Assembly: GCA_009911035.1 (NCBI GenBank)
Contig: QXWO01000016.1
Coordinates: 1-64,000, forward strand
Direction of reading: 5' to 3'
From: Lachnospiraceae bacterium
GTDB taxonomy: Bacteria > Bacillota > Clostridia > Lachnospirales > Lachnospiraceae
DNA: 64,000 nt
The notes under the pieces were generated by a model. That model had not been told where the DNA came from and ran no database searches. It worked only from the letters and a program-made list of their open reading frames with translations. Both the position numbers and the translations under genes were made by a program. Numbering within the stretch: position 1 is the first letter of the stretch; each line of letters begins with the position of its first letter. Positions 1 through 8,839 of the stretch are shown one piece after another.

Positions 1-95
1 TGATTCGTCAGGCCGGAGGCTCTGCATTGCCGGATCACATCCAGCCAGTATTGAAGTTTTACCTGTTTATCCGGAGTTAAAGTGGAAATGTCCAT
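1..95 (-). CDS. tnpA: IS66 accessory protein TnpA, N-terminal part
   Basis: The first 31 codons of a gene running off the left edge. The reverse-strand ATG at 95 follows an AAAGGA Shine-Dalgarno. The visible protein (MDISTLTPDKQVKLQYWLDV, then IRQCRASGLTN) matches the opening of IS66-family TnpA proteins, whose region of about 35-40 residues ends in a conserved SGLT/N..WC signature. TnpA accompanies TnpB and the TnpC transposase in this family. Only the start is visible, so intactness is unknown. Confidence 0.6.
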   Translation of the reverse strand, partial: MDISTLTPDKQVKLQYWLDVIRQCRASGLTN

Positions 96-209
96 GGGTA
101 TTTTCCTTTATCTGAATTTAGAGTTTTTGGAGTGAACCCTAAAAACTCTAACCCTGATTTTACAGGAGAACGCCATATATTTCACTACACGTTCTTATTT
201 GACGCTTAC
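1..209 (-). mobile_element. Edge of an IS66-family insertion sequence
   Basis: The reverse strand carries the start of an IS66 accessory ORF at 95-1. About 114 bases upstream of that ORF the sequence GACGCTTAC (201-209) reads GTAAGCGTC on the reverse strand, which resembles the usual IS66 terminus as I remember it. The element therefore appears to end at 209, and the body lies left of the window. An inverted repeat (AGAGTTTTT/AAAAACTCT, 121-150) lies between the end and the ORF. The exact end and an 8-bp target duplication (possibly 210-217) cannot be confirmed without the other end. Confidence 0.55.
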
Positions 210-926
210 GCTTCAAATGCCCCGTCAGGTCTAAGGCAAACAAAGGATAATTCTTTGTTATCGGGTATTTCCGAAGCAAAGATTTTAGAAGTCAAGCAGA
301 CCGAGATACACGAAAAAGCAAGCCAGTCAATCAAGAGCAAAGGCTGGTTGCCTAATCTGTTCCGTGGGATTGTGGCAAAGGCAAAAGATTTTCTGCAAAA
401 CCTTATTCGGGAAAAAGATATGCCACCCAAGCCTACACTTGATATTGATATGGCAGAGTTCCGCCATATGCGAAACCTGATGATAAAAGTACAGGATAAG
501 GCAAAGGAAATCAAAAACTTGCAGGACAAAGTTCTACCGCAGTTGAAACAGCAGCTTGCCGATACAAAGGGGCTTTTCAAAGGCAAAGAACGAAAAGCGT
601 TAGAGGTAAAAATCAAAGAAACCGAAGCGGAGATTGCCGACAGGTTGGATAAAATTCCCGATACGCTCAAAGAGGACGGTTATCCCGATGTACAAGTTTT
701 TATGCGTACTTTCCGAGAAATGGAAAGCGTTGCAGAACAATACAACCGTGACCTTGCTGAGTGGGAATATCAAGTCAGCAGGAAATCGACAACCGCCGCT
801 AAAGAACCGCACAGACCGCCCGAAAGGCAGAGCGTGTTAAAACATCTGCGAGAGATACAGGAACGAAACAGGCAGAAACCGCCGCAAAGACAGCGTAAGA
901 AATCCATTGACAGAGATAGCCGATAG
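210..926 (+). pseudogene. MobA/MobL-type relaxase, C-terminal fragment
   Basis: An open frame continues from inside the IS66 end (a GTG at 132) to the stop at 926, but the mob part appears to begin only after the IS edge at about 210. The protein is charged and helical with a coiled-coil stretch (roughly residues 120-210 of the frame) and a basic, proline-rich tail (PPERQSVLKHLREIQERN). This resembles the C-terminus of MobA/MobL relaxases of Clostridia mobilisable transposons. The N-terminal nicking domain with its HUH histidines is missing, so it should be non-functional. The neighbours (KTR protein, TnpV) belong to the same kind of element. Confidence 0.6.
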
Positions 927-930
927 GCAT

Positions 931-965
931 TGAAAAACCGCTGTTATGGTTTTACCCATAGCGGC
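931..965 (-). terminator. Intrinsic terminator after the KTR gene
   Basis: On the reverse strand, CCGCTATGG pairs with CCATAACAGCGG (three-base bulge) and is followed by a run of five T. It lies just past the KTR reading frame and would end that transcript. Confidence 0.6.
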
Positions 966-976
966 GGCATACATAA

Positions 977-1155
977 TCATTTACTGACTGCAAGCGTGAT
1001 TTTCATATCCTGAACATTGATGATTGGATTGTTTCTTTCTTGCACTTCGGACAGTAGAGAGGAAAGTTTTTTAATTCCGTATCTTCCCGTATCATAGTAC
1101 GGGTTTTATTGCCGCATACAGGGCAATATATCCATTCTGAAATAATAGTTGGCAT
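977..1155 (-). pseudogene. Cysteine-rich KTR zinc-binding protein, frameshifted
   Basis: The ATG at 1155 opens a short protein with two CxxC pairs (CPVCGNKTR and CPKCKKE), the hallmark of the cysteine-rich KTR family of small proteins carried on Tn916- and Tn1549-like elements. Read straight, it stops at 1003 after 50 residues with a foreign tail. One frame over, the DNA continues as a plausible native tail (IINVQDMKITLAVSK) to a stop at 977. A single-base change around 1030 therefore seems to have broken the C-terminus. Both zinc knuckles lie before the lesion, so a truncated product could still fold. The role of the family is unknown. Confidence 0.65.
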
Positions 1156-1164
1156 ATAATATCA

Positions 1165-1908
1165 TCACCGCCTATCATTATTTTTATATTCATCAAATTG
1201 TTTTGTTTTTTTCAATATCCACAGTGCGTAACTTAAGCTAATAATACATAATACTGCACTTGAAATAATATGAAACTTCATTGAAGAATTTTCAACAGCA
1301 AAAACGCTCGAAGAATTTACAAAACTATGTGCAATAATACACGGTAAAAGGCTCTTTCCTTTGTAAAAAATAATTGTAAAAAGAAAACCTATTGCGATTG
1401 CATAACAAACTTGTAAGAGTGTAGGTATTAAATCTTTTCCGTTCAGTAAGTTTACAATATGTCCAATTCCAAAAGTAACACTTGAGATAACAATCGCCAA
1501 CTTTACATTGTCATTGTATAATGCTTTGAACAGAAATCCACGAAAAATAATTTCTTCAATGAATCCAACGCAGAGCATACTTAAAATATATAACACAGTT
1601 TCTAAAACAGACAGCTTCATCGTAACGCCATTCCATAGGTTAATACTCATAATTAGAAGTAGCGGAGTAAAATATAAGAAATTTCTAAGGCTTCCATCAA
1701 AAGAACACAGACCGTATTTTTCTTTTAAGTTGTGTTTACTCACAAAAACTAAAAGAAGCAATGTAAAAACTATAGCAACGGGTGCAGCAATTATTTTTTC
1801 AGTGCCAAGCGAAGCAGAAAATCTGTCAGCAACACTAAACAAAACAACATAGGAAATAATCCAAACCAATGAGAAATTTAATTCATTTTTCTTATATAAA
1901 CGATACAT
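1165..1908 (-). CDS. CPBP-family intramembrane metalloprotease
   Basis: A 247-residue polytopic membrane protein of the CPBP (Abi/CAAX protease) family. The three conserved motifs are present: EEIIFRG (motif 1, EExxxR), FGIGHI (motif 2, FxxxH) and HSFVN (motif 3, HxxxN). These form the metal-binding glutamate protease site within the membrane. Bacterial members are tied to bacteriocin self-immunity or peptide processing, and the substrate here is unknown. Its ATG overlaps the stop of the upstream TetR gene (TAATG), and its Shine-Dalgarno AGGAGG lies inside the last TetR codons, so the two are translationally coupled. It lies in decayed mobile DNA but is intact. Confidence 0.85.
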   Translation of the reverse strand: MYRLYKKNELNFSLVWIISYVVLFSVADRFSASLGTEKIIAAPVAIVFTLLLLVFVSKHNLKEKYGLCSFDGSLRNFLYFTPLLLIMSINLWNGVTMKLSVLETVLYILSMLCVGFIEEIIFRGFLFKALYNDNVKLAIVISSVTFGIGHIVNLLNGKDLIPTLLQVCYAIAIGFLFTIIFYKGKSLLPCIIAHSFVNSSSVFAVENSSMKFHIISSAVLCIISLSYALWILKKTKQFDEYKNNDRR

Positions 1909-2471
1909 TATAATCCTCCTTTTAATGAATAAACTGTTCCGTCAAATACCAAGTCTAAATCAGATATAATCGTCTGTTCGTCATAGGGCATTTCGTTATT
2001 TGCAAACATACTTGCATATCCGTGTGCAATCAGGAATAATGAACGGAAAATGGTTTTCGCCTGTTCTGTATTGACCTCTACTTCTTTACTCAGTATAGCT
2101 ATAATAGGCTGTAATTCTTCAGAATTTATCAACTCAGAAATATTTTTTCCTATAAACTCATTTGTTTGAAATAGAAACCGAAACAAATTTTTTTCTGTTT
2201 CAGCAAAGCGTATATAATTCAGTCCAATATCTTTCATCGGATTTTCACTCTGAATATTAGTTATATATTCGGAATGATACTCATCTGCCTTAATATATAC
2301 ATTTTTTTTCAATTCCTCTATTGTTTTGAAATGATACATAACAGGTTGAGTGGAACAGCCTAATTTTTTTGATACAGTTCGTGCATTGATATTTTCTGCT
2401 CCCTCACTTCGTGCTATCTCAAATGCTGCATCTATAATCATCTCTTTTGTAATTTTCACCTTTGGTGGCAT
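1908..2471 (-). CDS. TetR/AcrR-family transcriptional regulator
   Basis: A 187-residue regulator. The N-terminal 55 residues form a TetR helix-turn-helix (IIDAAFEIARSEGAENINAR, then TVSKKLGCSTQPVMYHFKTI). The helical C-terminal ligand domain is divergent, so the ligand cannot be read. I prefer the ATG at 2471 because AGAGG stands 8 bases upstream; an in-frame GTG at 2480 is the alternative. The gene is first in a two-gene operon with the CPBP protease. A 34-bp near-perfect palindrome just upstream (2492-2525) is the obvious operator, so it probably represses itself and the protease. Confidence 0.85.
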   Translation of the reverse strand: MPPKVKITKEMIIDAAFEIARSEGAENINARTVSKKLGCSTQPVMYHFKTIEELKKNVYIKADEYHSEYITNIQSENPMKDIGLNYIRFAETEKNLFRFLFQTNEFIGKNISELINSEELQPIIAILSKEVEVNTEQAKTIFRSLFLIAHGYASMFANNEMPYDEQTIISDLDLVFDGTVYSLKGGL

Positions 2472-2491
2472 ATTTTTCACCTCTCTGCCAT

Positions 2492-2525
2492 ATTATAATT
2501 ATTGTTATATAACATAAATTATAAT
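2492..2525. promoter_or_regulatory. Palindromic operator of the TetR/CPBP operon
   Basis: A 34-bp palindrome with arms ATTATAATT/AATTATAAT around GTTATATAAC. Only four bases break the symmetry. It begins 21 bases upstream of the TetR start codon, so it fits a TetR dimer operator and probably overlaps the promoter. Confidence 0.7.
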
Positions 2526-2610
2526 AAAAGGAGAGATTTTTGTCAAGTTTCGTAACGAAAATATAGTAAAAATAAGCGACAGAGAATTTACTCCCTGCCG
2601 CCTTGTCTAC

Positions 2611-2991
2611 TTATACGAATATAATTTCCCTCTCCACAATCTCCATAGCACAAGCCCAAATGTTATTCATCTGTCCAACCCATTCTAAGGCATTTTTCGC
2701 CTTTAGGCGTTCTGTGATACCCTGTGCCTGCTTCATCTGTTCTACAAGTCTTTCAAAGCGTTTCTCCGCCTGTTTATCGACATCCGCAAGATAATCATTC
2801 AACTTGCCACTTGTGAGTAGCGTGGCGTAAAGCGCCCTCTTATGTTCCTGTAAATATCGCTTGTGTCGCTGCCCCCATAAACCGATAGGCTTGTATTCTT
2901 TTTCGGTTGGTAAAGTAAGACAAGGAATATAATAATCTCCTTGTAGTTCATACCAAAGACCATTGCTTTCATCATAAATGTACTTATCCAT
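2611..2991 (-). CDS. tnpV: Transposon-encoded protein TnpV
   Basis: A 126-residue protein of the TnpV family, found on mobilisable transposons of Clostridia. Recognisable features are the YELQGDYYIPCL opening, the IGLWGQRHKRYLQEHK block and a helical second half ending in EWVGQMNNIWACAMEIVERE. GGAGG precedes the ATG at 2991. The function of the family is unknown, although it travels with recombinase and mobilisation genes. Here it sits among broken mobile genes yet is full length. Confidence 0.8.
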   Translation of the reverse strand: MDKYIYDESNGLWYELQGDYYIPCLTLPTEKEYKPIGLWGQRHKRYLQEHKRALYATLLTSGKLNDYLADVDKQAEKRFERLVEQMKQAQGITERLKAKNALEWVGQMNNIWACAMEIVEREIIFV

Positions 2992-3228
2992 TAAAAAATC
3001 CTCCGTTATAATATATTCGCATATACATCACATTTCCCCGATTGCCACACTTTGTTATATCTTGTTATGAGATTTTCTTGCCCTTGATTTTGCCCTTATA
3101 AGCAGTCAGGGAAAGAGTAAACTTGTGTGAAATCATATAAAGGGATAAGGCGAATACATTGCGATAAATCCATTATTTTCAAGGCTTTTGGAGGATTTTA
3201 TTGATAACCTATGGAGAGCAATAATCAC

Positions 3229-3330
3229 TCATAATTTTATGGTTTTCAAATTCCAGTTTACCGTGAAGTAGCACATAAAGAACTGTGCCTGTATGGTAAA
3301 ATCATCTTCAACGATAAATATTTTCTTCAT
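3229..3330 (-). pseudogene. Response-regulator N-terminal stub
   Basis: The ATG at 3330 follows a good GGAGG Shine-Dalgarno. It encodes MKKIFIVEDDFTI, the classic first beta strand and acidic pair of a receiver domain, then diverges into an unrelated tail and stops after 33 residues. The phosphoacceptor aspartate and output domain are absent. A deletion or insertion apparently removed the rest. Confidence 0.6.
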
Positions 3331-3456
3331 AAAGATACCTCCCGGACACCCTATTATGCTGTATTAGAGAGGTTTTCTCAATCCATATTGTAGAACAGCA
3401 GTGGAATAGTGGGCTGCTATCTATCAAATTCTTGTGTGTTACTTTATGGCTCATGA

Positions 3457-3567
3457 GCATTCGGGGAGGGCAGTCCACTGACGGGGAAGCTGTTCTGCGC
3501 TGACTGCGACAGTAAAATGTATTACCGCAGGGCAGGGGAGCATGGGAAAAATCTAAACTTTGGGTAA
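3457..3567 (+). pseudogene. Serine-recombinase zinc-ribbon stub
   Basis: A short open stretch encodes GKLFCADCDSKMYYRRAGEH, which resembles the recombinase zinc beta-ribbon of large serine recombinases on Clostridia mobilisable elements. A stop codon precedes it at 3454 and one follows at 3565, with no catalytic domain. It is probably the remains of the recombinase that once moved the 1-3.5 kb element. Confidence 0.5.
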
Positions 3568-3584
3568 CAGGAGCTGCATCCAGT

Positions 3585-4898
3585 TCACAGTTCCTGATGC
3601 TTCAAAGTAATGATTGTATGGAAAGTCAGTGTATCATCATTGTAATACATCTGCATATTGCCATGATATTTGCTGACCGTTTTATGAATACTTTTTAACC
3701 CAAACCCATGCCTGATTTTATCAGTTTTATCGGTACTAAGCTGTCTGCCTTTGCCGGAAAAGGGATTTTTCCTGCAGGAGTTGATAACTGTTATTACAAC
3801 AAATGATGTTTTCCCATGTTTGCTTGTACTGATTTCAATAAAAGAATCAGGAACGATGCCTGCAGCAGCTATGGCATTATCCAGTAAATTGCAAAATAGA
3901 GATGTTAGGTCATTGTCTGCAATGAAATCCATTGTCCTGCTTCGGATGTCGGCATGAAAAGTTATGTGACTGTCCGTGCATTGTTGCATATAGCGGCATA
4001 GAATGGAATTAAGCATTTCATGATCGCATAGTCTGGAACATTCTTTCAGGTCTGAGGAAAGTATCAGCTGCCGGATATAGGCGCCTATTTTATCATGTTC
4101 TTTTTGGTCATTCAGCATATCAATGGATTGCAGATGTTTTTTTATATCATGGATTAAGATGCGCTGGTTTTCGTTCTGTAAACGCAGCATTTCATAATAC
4201 TGGGCTGAATTAGATTCTTGTTGGAGCAATAACTGCATTTCTGTAAATTCCATATTTTTTTTCTGATTATATTGATTGATTCCAAACACAAGCAGATTAG
4301 CTGTTAACAGAAAAACAGCGCCCACTGCAATCATCCAATCAAGCGATGATGATAGAGGAACAGATTCGCCAATACTTATAAAAATAAACATAATAAAGGT
4401 AGAGGTTAAGGGAATGAAAATAAAAAGGAAAACAGAATTATCATACTGCCCTGTGCTTTTCTTCGGTTTTTGCATCAGTTGCATCAGTACATAGATAACA
4501 GCAAAAAATATAAGCTTACTGAAAACTACAAAAACTAAAAGATGATAGAATTCCTTATCGTTATCAAGAAAATGGGGGGTAAACCGCTTGGTAATTCCAT
4601 ATACGATTAGTTCACTCATTGCCATAACAGCCGTCAGTATAGAAGAATGAAATAGTGCGGAGTAATAATTTAGATCATACTGTGTAACTAAGAAAATGAA
4701 ATTCAGTAAAAAATATAAAGCTACATTTAACCATATAAACTTAGACAGTGAAACAAAAAACAGGATAAAATATAAGCTGCAAAGTATGGTAAGCTTTTTC
4801 CAAGGAGTGCGTTTGGAGGAAAATAAATGGGAGGAGTATTGCCAAAGTATAATTGCTTCTACAAGAAAACTGAAAAAATAACAGACTGTATTCCTCAT
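3585..4898 (-). CDS. AgrC-like sensor histidine kinase (GHKL)
   Basis: A 437-residue membrane kinase. The first 210 residues form about six membrane segments. A helical linker leads to the phosphorylation site (LIHDIKKHLQSI, near residue 250), then a GHKL ATPase domain with N-box NLLDNAIAA and G-box HGFGLKSI. This arrangement matches AgrC-type kinases that sense peptides at the membrane. It starts 5 bases after the LytTR regulator stop, so the pair is an operon with the regulator first. No agrB or agrD-like gene was found nearby, so any ligand must come from elsewhere or be of another kind. Confidence 0.87.
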   Translation of the reverse strand: MRNTVCYFFSFLVEAIILWQYSSHLFSSKRTPWKKLTILCSLYFILFFVSLSKFIWLNVALYFLLNFIFLVTQYDLNYYSALFHSSILTAVMAMSELIVYGITKRFTPHFLDNDKEFYHLLVFVVFSKLIFFAVIYVLMQLMQKPKKSTGQYDNSVFLFIFIPLTSTFIMFIFISIGESVPLSSSLDWMIAVGAVFLLTANLLVFGINQYNQKKNMEFTEMQLLLQQESNSAQYYEMLRLQNENQRILIHDIKKHLQSIDMLNDQKEHDKIGAYIRQLILSSDLKECSRLCDHEMLNSILCRYMQQCTDSHITFHADIRSRTMDFIADNDLTSLFCNLLDNAIAAAGIVPDSFIEISTSKHGKTSFVVITVINSCRKNPFSGKGRQLSTDKTDKIRHGFGLKSIHKTVSKYHGNMQMYYNDDTLTFHTIITLKHQEL

Positions 4899-4903
4899 TT
4901 GTT

Positions 4904-5608
4904 TTACCTCGTACTTTCTAAATAAAGGAGATAGGCTTGTTTAAATGAGCTGTATTTCCTTTTTGTCAGATAAGCAGGTTGATTATCTGACATATGAACA
5001 AGATTACGGTCAAAATCTGTGACATGTTCAAAATTGATGATGAAGCTGCGGTGAGTCTGAAAAAAACGATTTTTAGGAAGAAGTTCCAGCCAGTACTGCA
5101 TATTGTGAATGGATTCAAAATCACACAAAGTTGTATGTACTGTTATTTTTCTGCCCTGTGCTTCTATTGCTATGACAGAGGAGGCAGGAAGGGTATGCAT
5201 ACCCTGTTTTGTTTCGACAGGGATTTTTATTGTTATGGTGTTATACAGGTCAACAGCATCTTTCATATTACGGAAAAAACGCTGTTTATCCAGTGGCTTT
5301 GACAGGTATCGGAATACATGAAACCGCATTGCCTCATCAAGATATTCGAAATAAGAAGTTACAATAAAAATGATGATATTATTGTTCGCTCTTTTTAATT
5401 CATTTCCCACATAGATGCCATTTATTCCAGGCATTTCTATATCAAGAAAAAGAATGTCTTTTTCACCTTTGTCTGACAGAAGGGATTCTCCGTCAGAAAA
5501 GCAGACCAGTTCAGGACATTTTACACCGATATTTTCAAAGAAATTTATTATATATTTCTGAAGCTGTTCGATTATCAGCACATCATCGTCGCAGATGAGT
5601 ATTCGCAT
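4904..5608 (-). CDS. LytTR-family response regulator (AgrA-like)
   Basis: A 234-residue regulator. The receiver domain (1-125) has the acidic pair CDDD near residue 9 and a phosphoacceptor aspartate in ILFLDIEMPGING. The C-terminal LytTR DNA-binding domain (about 130-230) has the usual FFQTHRSFIINFEHV signature. It partners the AgrC-like kinase that follows directly. The divergently placed lipoprotein gene at 5894 is a likely target, since such pairs often control a neighbouring transporter set. Confidence 0.87.
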   Translation of the reverse strand: MRILICDDDVLIIEQLQKYIINFFENIGVKCPELVCFSDGESLLSDKGEKDILFLDIEMPGINGIYVGNELKRANNNIIIFIVTSYFEYLDEAMRFHVFRYLSKPLDKQRFFRNMKDAVDLYNTITIKIPVETKQGMHTLPASSVIAIEAQGRKITVHTTLCDFESIHNMQYWLELLPKNRFFQTHRSFIINFEHVTDFDRNLVHMSDNQPAYLTKRKYSSFKQAYLLYLESTR

Positions 5609-5893
5609 TTTTATACCTCCGTATATTTTATTATATTATACAGTATGGGTCGGTAAAATAAAAGCGTATTGCATGAAAAGACAGTTTTTGGCGGATCTTG
5701 GGTTGATATTAGAAAGTAAGAACAAGATAAATTTGATGAAAAAATGACCAAATAGAAGCAAAAAATGTCGTTTGGTGCAGAAAGGGTTGGAATTATGACA
5801 GAAATATGGATAATGGAAACCGTTATTGATTTTTTGTAACAGCAAAAAGGAAAGTTTAATTTATCACATGAAAAGAAAGGAAGGTTGAAAAGG

Positions 5894-7006
5894 ATGAAAA
5901 AGACGGTAACGGCTTTAGCGGGTATTTTGGTTTTTATGACATTATTAGACGGCTGCGCTCACACATCCCAAGGAGAAATACCAAGTATTGATTTAGACAG
6001 TACCGGAGCAGAGACGCAAACGTTTGAAGCACAGGATGAAAGAAATAGTACTGCTGAAATAGTACCACAGGACACAACAGTTTTTATAGATGAAAAGCTG
6101 GATGAAAATTTGTTCATCAGTGCAGAGTTGAAAATGCCGGAAAATAATCTTTATGAGTATGCAACAAGGTTAAAAAGTTTTGACTATGATAAAGTACAGG
6201 AAGCGATAGGGCAAAATGCAGAAGGAAACCTTGTTGTTGATGATGGGAACGATGGATTTACGGGAGGCTCACTTACCTATCAAAGAAATGACATGGCAAG
6301 CCATTTGGAAACTTATTGCTCCTATGCGGGGGAGATGGGACTGGCAGATGACAGGGATTTGTCTTTTATGTCCAAAGAGGATGCTGCCAGAAGGATGCAG
6401 AGCTTTATAGGGATGCTTGGGGTGGGTGGAGAACTGGAAGCTCTCGATGTAGTTGCTATGGATCAGGCGGATTTTGAGAACGTGAAAAAGACAATTATGG
6501 AAGATGGCGACTATCAGTTTTTGTCTGCAAAAGGATATGGAAACGATACGTTTGACGAAGACATGGAAGTGTATCAGATCATTTTTCGCATGGATGTAAA
6601 TGGGATTCCCGTATACCGAAACGAGCCAAATCTGCGGCAGACGAGTGAGAGATTTTTGGCTTATCCGGCTGCTGTAACGGTATTGCTGTCAAATAATGGG
6701 ATTGAAATGATAACCATGATGGGAATGTTTGAGCCTTGTGAGGAACATCAGAACGAAACAGCTATTATAGGGGAAGACGGCATTAAAGAAGCAATCATGA
6801 AAAAATTTGGCGATGTCATTTTATCAAGTGAGTTTAGGGCAAAGAATATCTGGATGGAGTATTTCCCACTTCTAAGGGAAGATTCCTTTACGGAGATGGA
6901 TCTGATCCCAGTATGGTGCGTTGAGTTTGAAGTAGATGGACAATCGGTGGAAGACAGCAGATATTCGATCCGGTTTAACGCGATTACAGGAGAGGAAATC
7001 TCGTGA
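5894..7006 (+). CDS. Lipoprotein of unknown function
   Basis: A 370-residue secreted lipoprotein. A basic N-terminus and hydrophobic stretch end in LLDGC, an imperfect lipobox. The mature part is acidic and contains no domain I recognise. I use the ATG at 5894 because GGAAGG stands 9 bases upstream; an in-frame TTG at 5885 directly abuts that site. The stop overlaps the GTG of an ABC-2 permease gene (GTGA), so the two were coupled. The permease is now broken, which may leave this lipoprotein without its partner. It is divergent from the LytTR two-component operon. Confidence 0.6.
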   Translation: MKKTVTALAGILVFMTLLDGCAHTSQGEIPSIDLDSTGAETQTFEAQDERNSTAEIVPQDTTVFIDEKLDENLFISAELKMPENNLYEYATRLKSFDYDKVQEAIGQNAEGNLVVDDGNDGFTGGSLTYQRNDMASHLETYCSYAGEMGLADDRDLSFMSKEDAARRMQSFIGMLGVGGELEALDVVAMDQADFENVKKTIMEDGDYQFLSAKGYGNDTFDEDMEVYQIIFRMDVNGIPVYRNEPNLRQTSERFLAYPAAVTVLLSNNGIEMITMMGMFEPCEEHQNETAIIGEDGIKEAIMKKFGDVILSSEFRAKNIWMEYFPLLREDSFTEMDLIPVWCVEFEVDGQSVEDSRYSIRFNAITGEEIS

Positions 7007-7951
7007 TCAGGGTATTCATGAATGAATGGAAGAGGGCGTTCAATACAAGCTCTGCCATAGCAATCATTGGCGTTATGTTCTGCATTTGCTTTGATTCATG
7101 GAATGAGCTGGTCAGTGCAATGCAAAGCGGCAATACTGTCTAGTATATCGATAAATAAGTTTCTAGCCATATGGTGCAGAATGAATTTTCATATGCAAGG
7201 CGGAGGAATGAGGCGTAGCGGAGGCTATATCGATTGACGACAATGCGGCAAATGGAAATTTAGGCAAGTCATATGGCTGGTTACTTATTATTCGATGTAC
7301 TAGTGTGTATATTGTTTTACGAGCAATTCCGCTTTCGGAGGAATGTGCAGAAATTATATATTGCCTGTTTTTGCGGCACTGCCTTTTGCAGCCAGCTTTT
7401 ACGAGGAAAGAAACAGCAGGGCGGTTGCGTACATTGCTTCCAGAGAGGGAATGGCTGGCTGTTGCATTTGGTACAGTTCTGCTGATTTTATTTTTGCAAA
7501 TGCGATTTCAGATGACAAGCGATTATTATGAAGCATCCGTTGAAAGTGCCGCAGATTTATTTCATAAATGGCTGGCGGTTCATTCCCCGGTTCGTTACTG
7601 CATGACAGAGGCAGTGCTTGGATTTATGCGTGGGATGATATGGCGGGGGCTTCCATGTTTGTGTCATTATATGTAAGGGACAGATTCGTCATTACGATGT
7701 TTCCGTTTTTGGGGAGCAATGTGGTTATAAGGGTAAGCCAGATAATATCCCTTGATGCTGACTGGCGGCTTGACCATATATTGATAGGCAGGACGGTAAT
7801 TCGGGATAGCGGGTATACGGTTGGGGCTGCAGCTATTGCTTCAAGTATTCTGGTTTTCCTGATGGGCGTATGTTTTACGAAAAAGTTGGTAAAGGGGCTC
7901 TCAAGCGGGAAACTGGTGGCTCCCAAGGGGGATAATATTCATTTATTCTAA
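7003..7951 (+). pseudogene. ABC-2-type permease, disrupted by a MITE and frameshifts
   Basis: The GTG at 7003 overlaps the lipoprotein stop and opens MIRVFMNEWKRAFNTSSAIA, a typical ABC-2 permease start with a first membrane segment. A 164-bp MITE at 7140-7303 interrupts it. Joining the flanks (minus one TGT) continues the frame as NTVYIVLRAIP. A further frameshift near 7330 leads to FGGMCRNYILPVFAALPFAA, another to a third frame, and the last membrane segments are at about 7568-7951. At least two frameshifts plus the insertion make it dead. Confidence 0.75.
7140..7303. mobile_element. MITE, about 164 bp, with 3-bp target duplication
   Basis: Both ends carry related inverted repeats beginning CTAGTA(T/C)ATCGA, followed by AATAAGT and AGCCATATG in matching places; similarity extends over about 35 bases. 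TGT flanks both sides, and removing the element with one TGT restores the permease frame. There is no coding capacity. A full-length transposon with these ends was not seen in the window. Confidence 0.75.
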
Positions 7952-8142
7952 GCACAGGTATGGCAGGTGAAATACTCCAGAAATTTACCAACTATTATGT
8001 AAAGCTTGCTGTTTATGGGGATTATTCAGGCTATACCAGCAAGCCGTTGAAGGATTTTATATTTGAATCTAATCATAGCAGCGACTTCTTTTTTGTAGAA
8101 GTAAAGGAAGAAGCAATAGAGAAACTAAAGCAGACACAATGA
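7948..8142 (+). pseudogene. DUF4180 protein, C-terminal fragment
   Basis: The frame encodes LSTGMAGEILQKFTNYYVKL and then AVYGDYSGYTSKPLKDFIFE, ending at residue 60 from the ATG at 7960. This is the C-terminal half of DUF4180 proteins as I know them, which are normally about 115 residues with an N-terminal beta-rich half. That half is missing here. The fragment directly abuts the dead permease, suggesting a deletion joined the two. Confidence 0.65.
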
Positions 8143-8194
8143 TTCCTGCAGTGCAGATTCCAGCATCTCAAGGAAAGCAATTTTCAAACACGCT

Positions 8195-8839
8195 CTAATA
8201 CTCTTTCCGCTTAAAAATAGAAAGTGTCAGCGGATAGGACAGAACAAAAGCCAAAAGGGAAGATGCTGACAGGACAACCAGACCAGTCAGTATGGAGGTT
8301 ATTCCCGGTTCCGTCAAATCATTGACCACTGTGACGATTACCAAATCAATGCCAATGGCGCACAGCAGGGAAATTATCAGAAAGACCTCATTTCTTTCTG
8401 CGCCGCCTAAGTAGAATAAAGGGAAGAATATTGCCCCCATAAAAAGGCTGATGCTGATTCCCAGCACAAACATAGTAAGGATATCCATAGGAATGTCAAA
8501 AGGACATCCGTGCAGAAACCAGGATATGCCCGTTACCGTTCCGGAGAAGGCAGCTCCGATAAGGAGCCAGAAGCTGTGGTTTAGATACATGCTTTTGATA
8601 ATATCTGCCCGCCTGACCGGAAGAGTCAATTTGTATTTTCCCCATTTTGAGACATATTCATTTTTTGCGACAGCAGCCGCATTTAAGGAAAATCCCACCA
8701 TTCCGGTCATCACATAGCCTATCAGAAGGGACTGGCTGATCACAGCGGCCACGAAAATTCCCAATATAATCATAAAAATAGAAAATACTTTTGCATTTGC
8801 CAGCACAGCATAAAAATTGTTTTTCATAAGACCTTTCAT
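8195..8839 (-). CDS. ABC-2 transporter permease
   Basis: A 214-residue membrane protein with about six hydrophobic segments, of the ABC2_membrane_5 type. The motif KWGKYKLTLPVRRADIIKSM after the second segment is typical of this permease family, where the block reads like yrTLPVsR..ivkskyl. It overlaps the ATPase gene by 4 bases (ATGA) and is its partner. Such two-gene exporters are usually controlled by a GntR protein of the YtrA type. The substrate is unknown. Confidence 0.85.
   Translation of the reverse strand: MKGLMKNNFYAVLANAKVFSIFMIILGIFVAAVISQSLLIGYVMTGMVGFSLNAAAVAKNEYVSKWGKYKLTLPVRRADIIKSMYLNHSFWLLIGAAFSGTVTGISWFLHGCPFDIPMDILTMFVLGISISLFMGAIFFPLFYLGGAERNEVFLIISLLCAIGIDLVIVTVVNDLTEPGITSILTGLVVLSASSLLAFVLSYPLTLSIFKRKEY

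Larger units (their letters stand above)
3000..3584. other. Degenerate intergenic stretch with two gene stubs
   Basis: No intact gene is visible. It holds the truncated response-regulator start at 3229-3330 and a recombinase zinc-ribbon stub at about 3457-3567. The rest (3000-3228, 3331-3456) shows no coding pattern. It looks like the scar of several insertions and deletions at the edge of a mobile element. Confidence 0.5.

Noticed and set aside
5609-5893. An agrD-like peptide gene next to the LytTR pair
   Set aside because: A 24-codon ORF at about 5672 has no AgrD-like motif or ribosome site, and no agrB is present.
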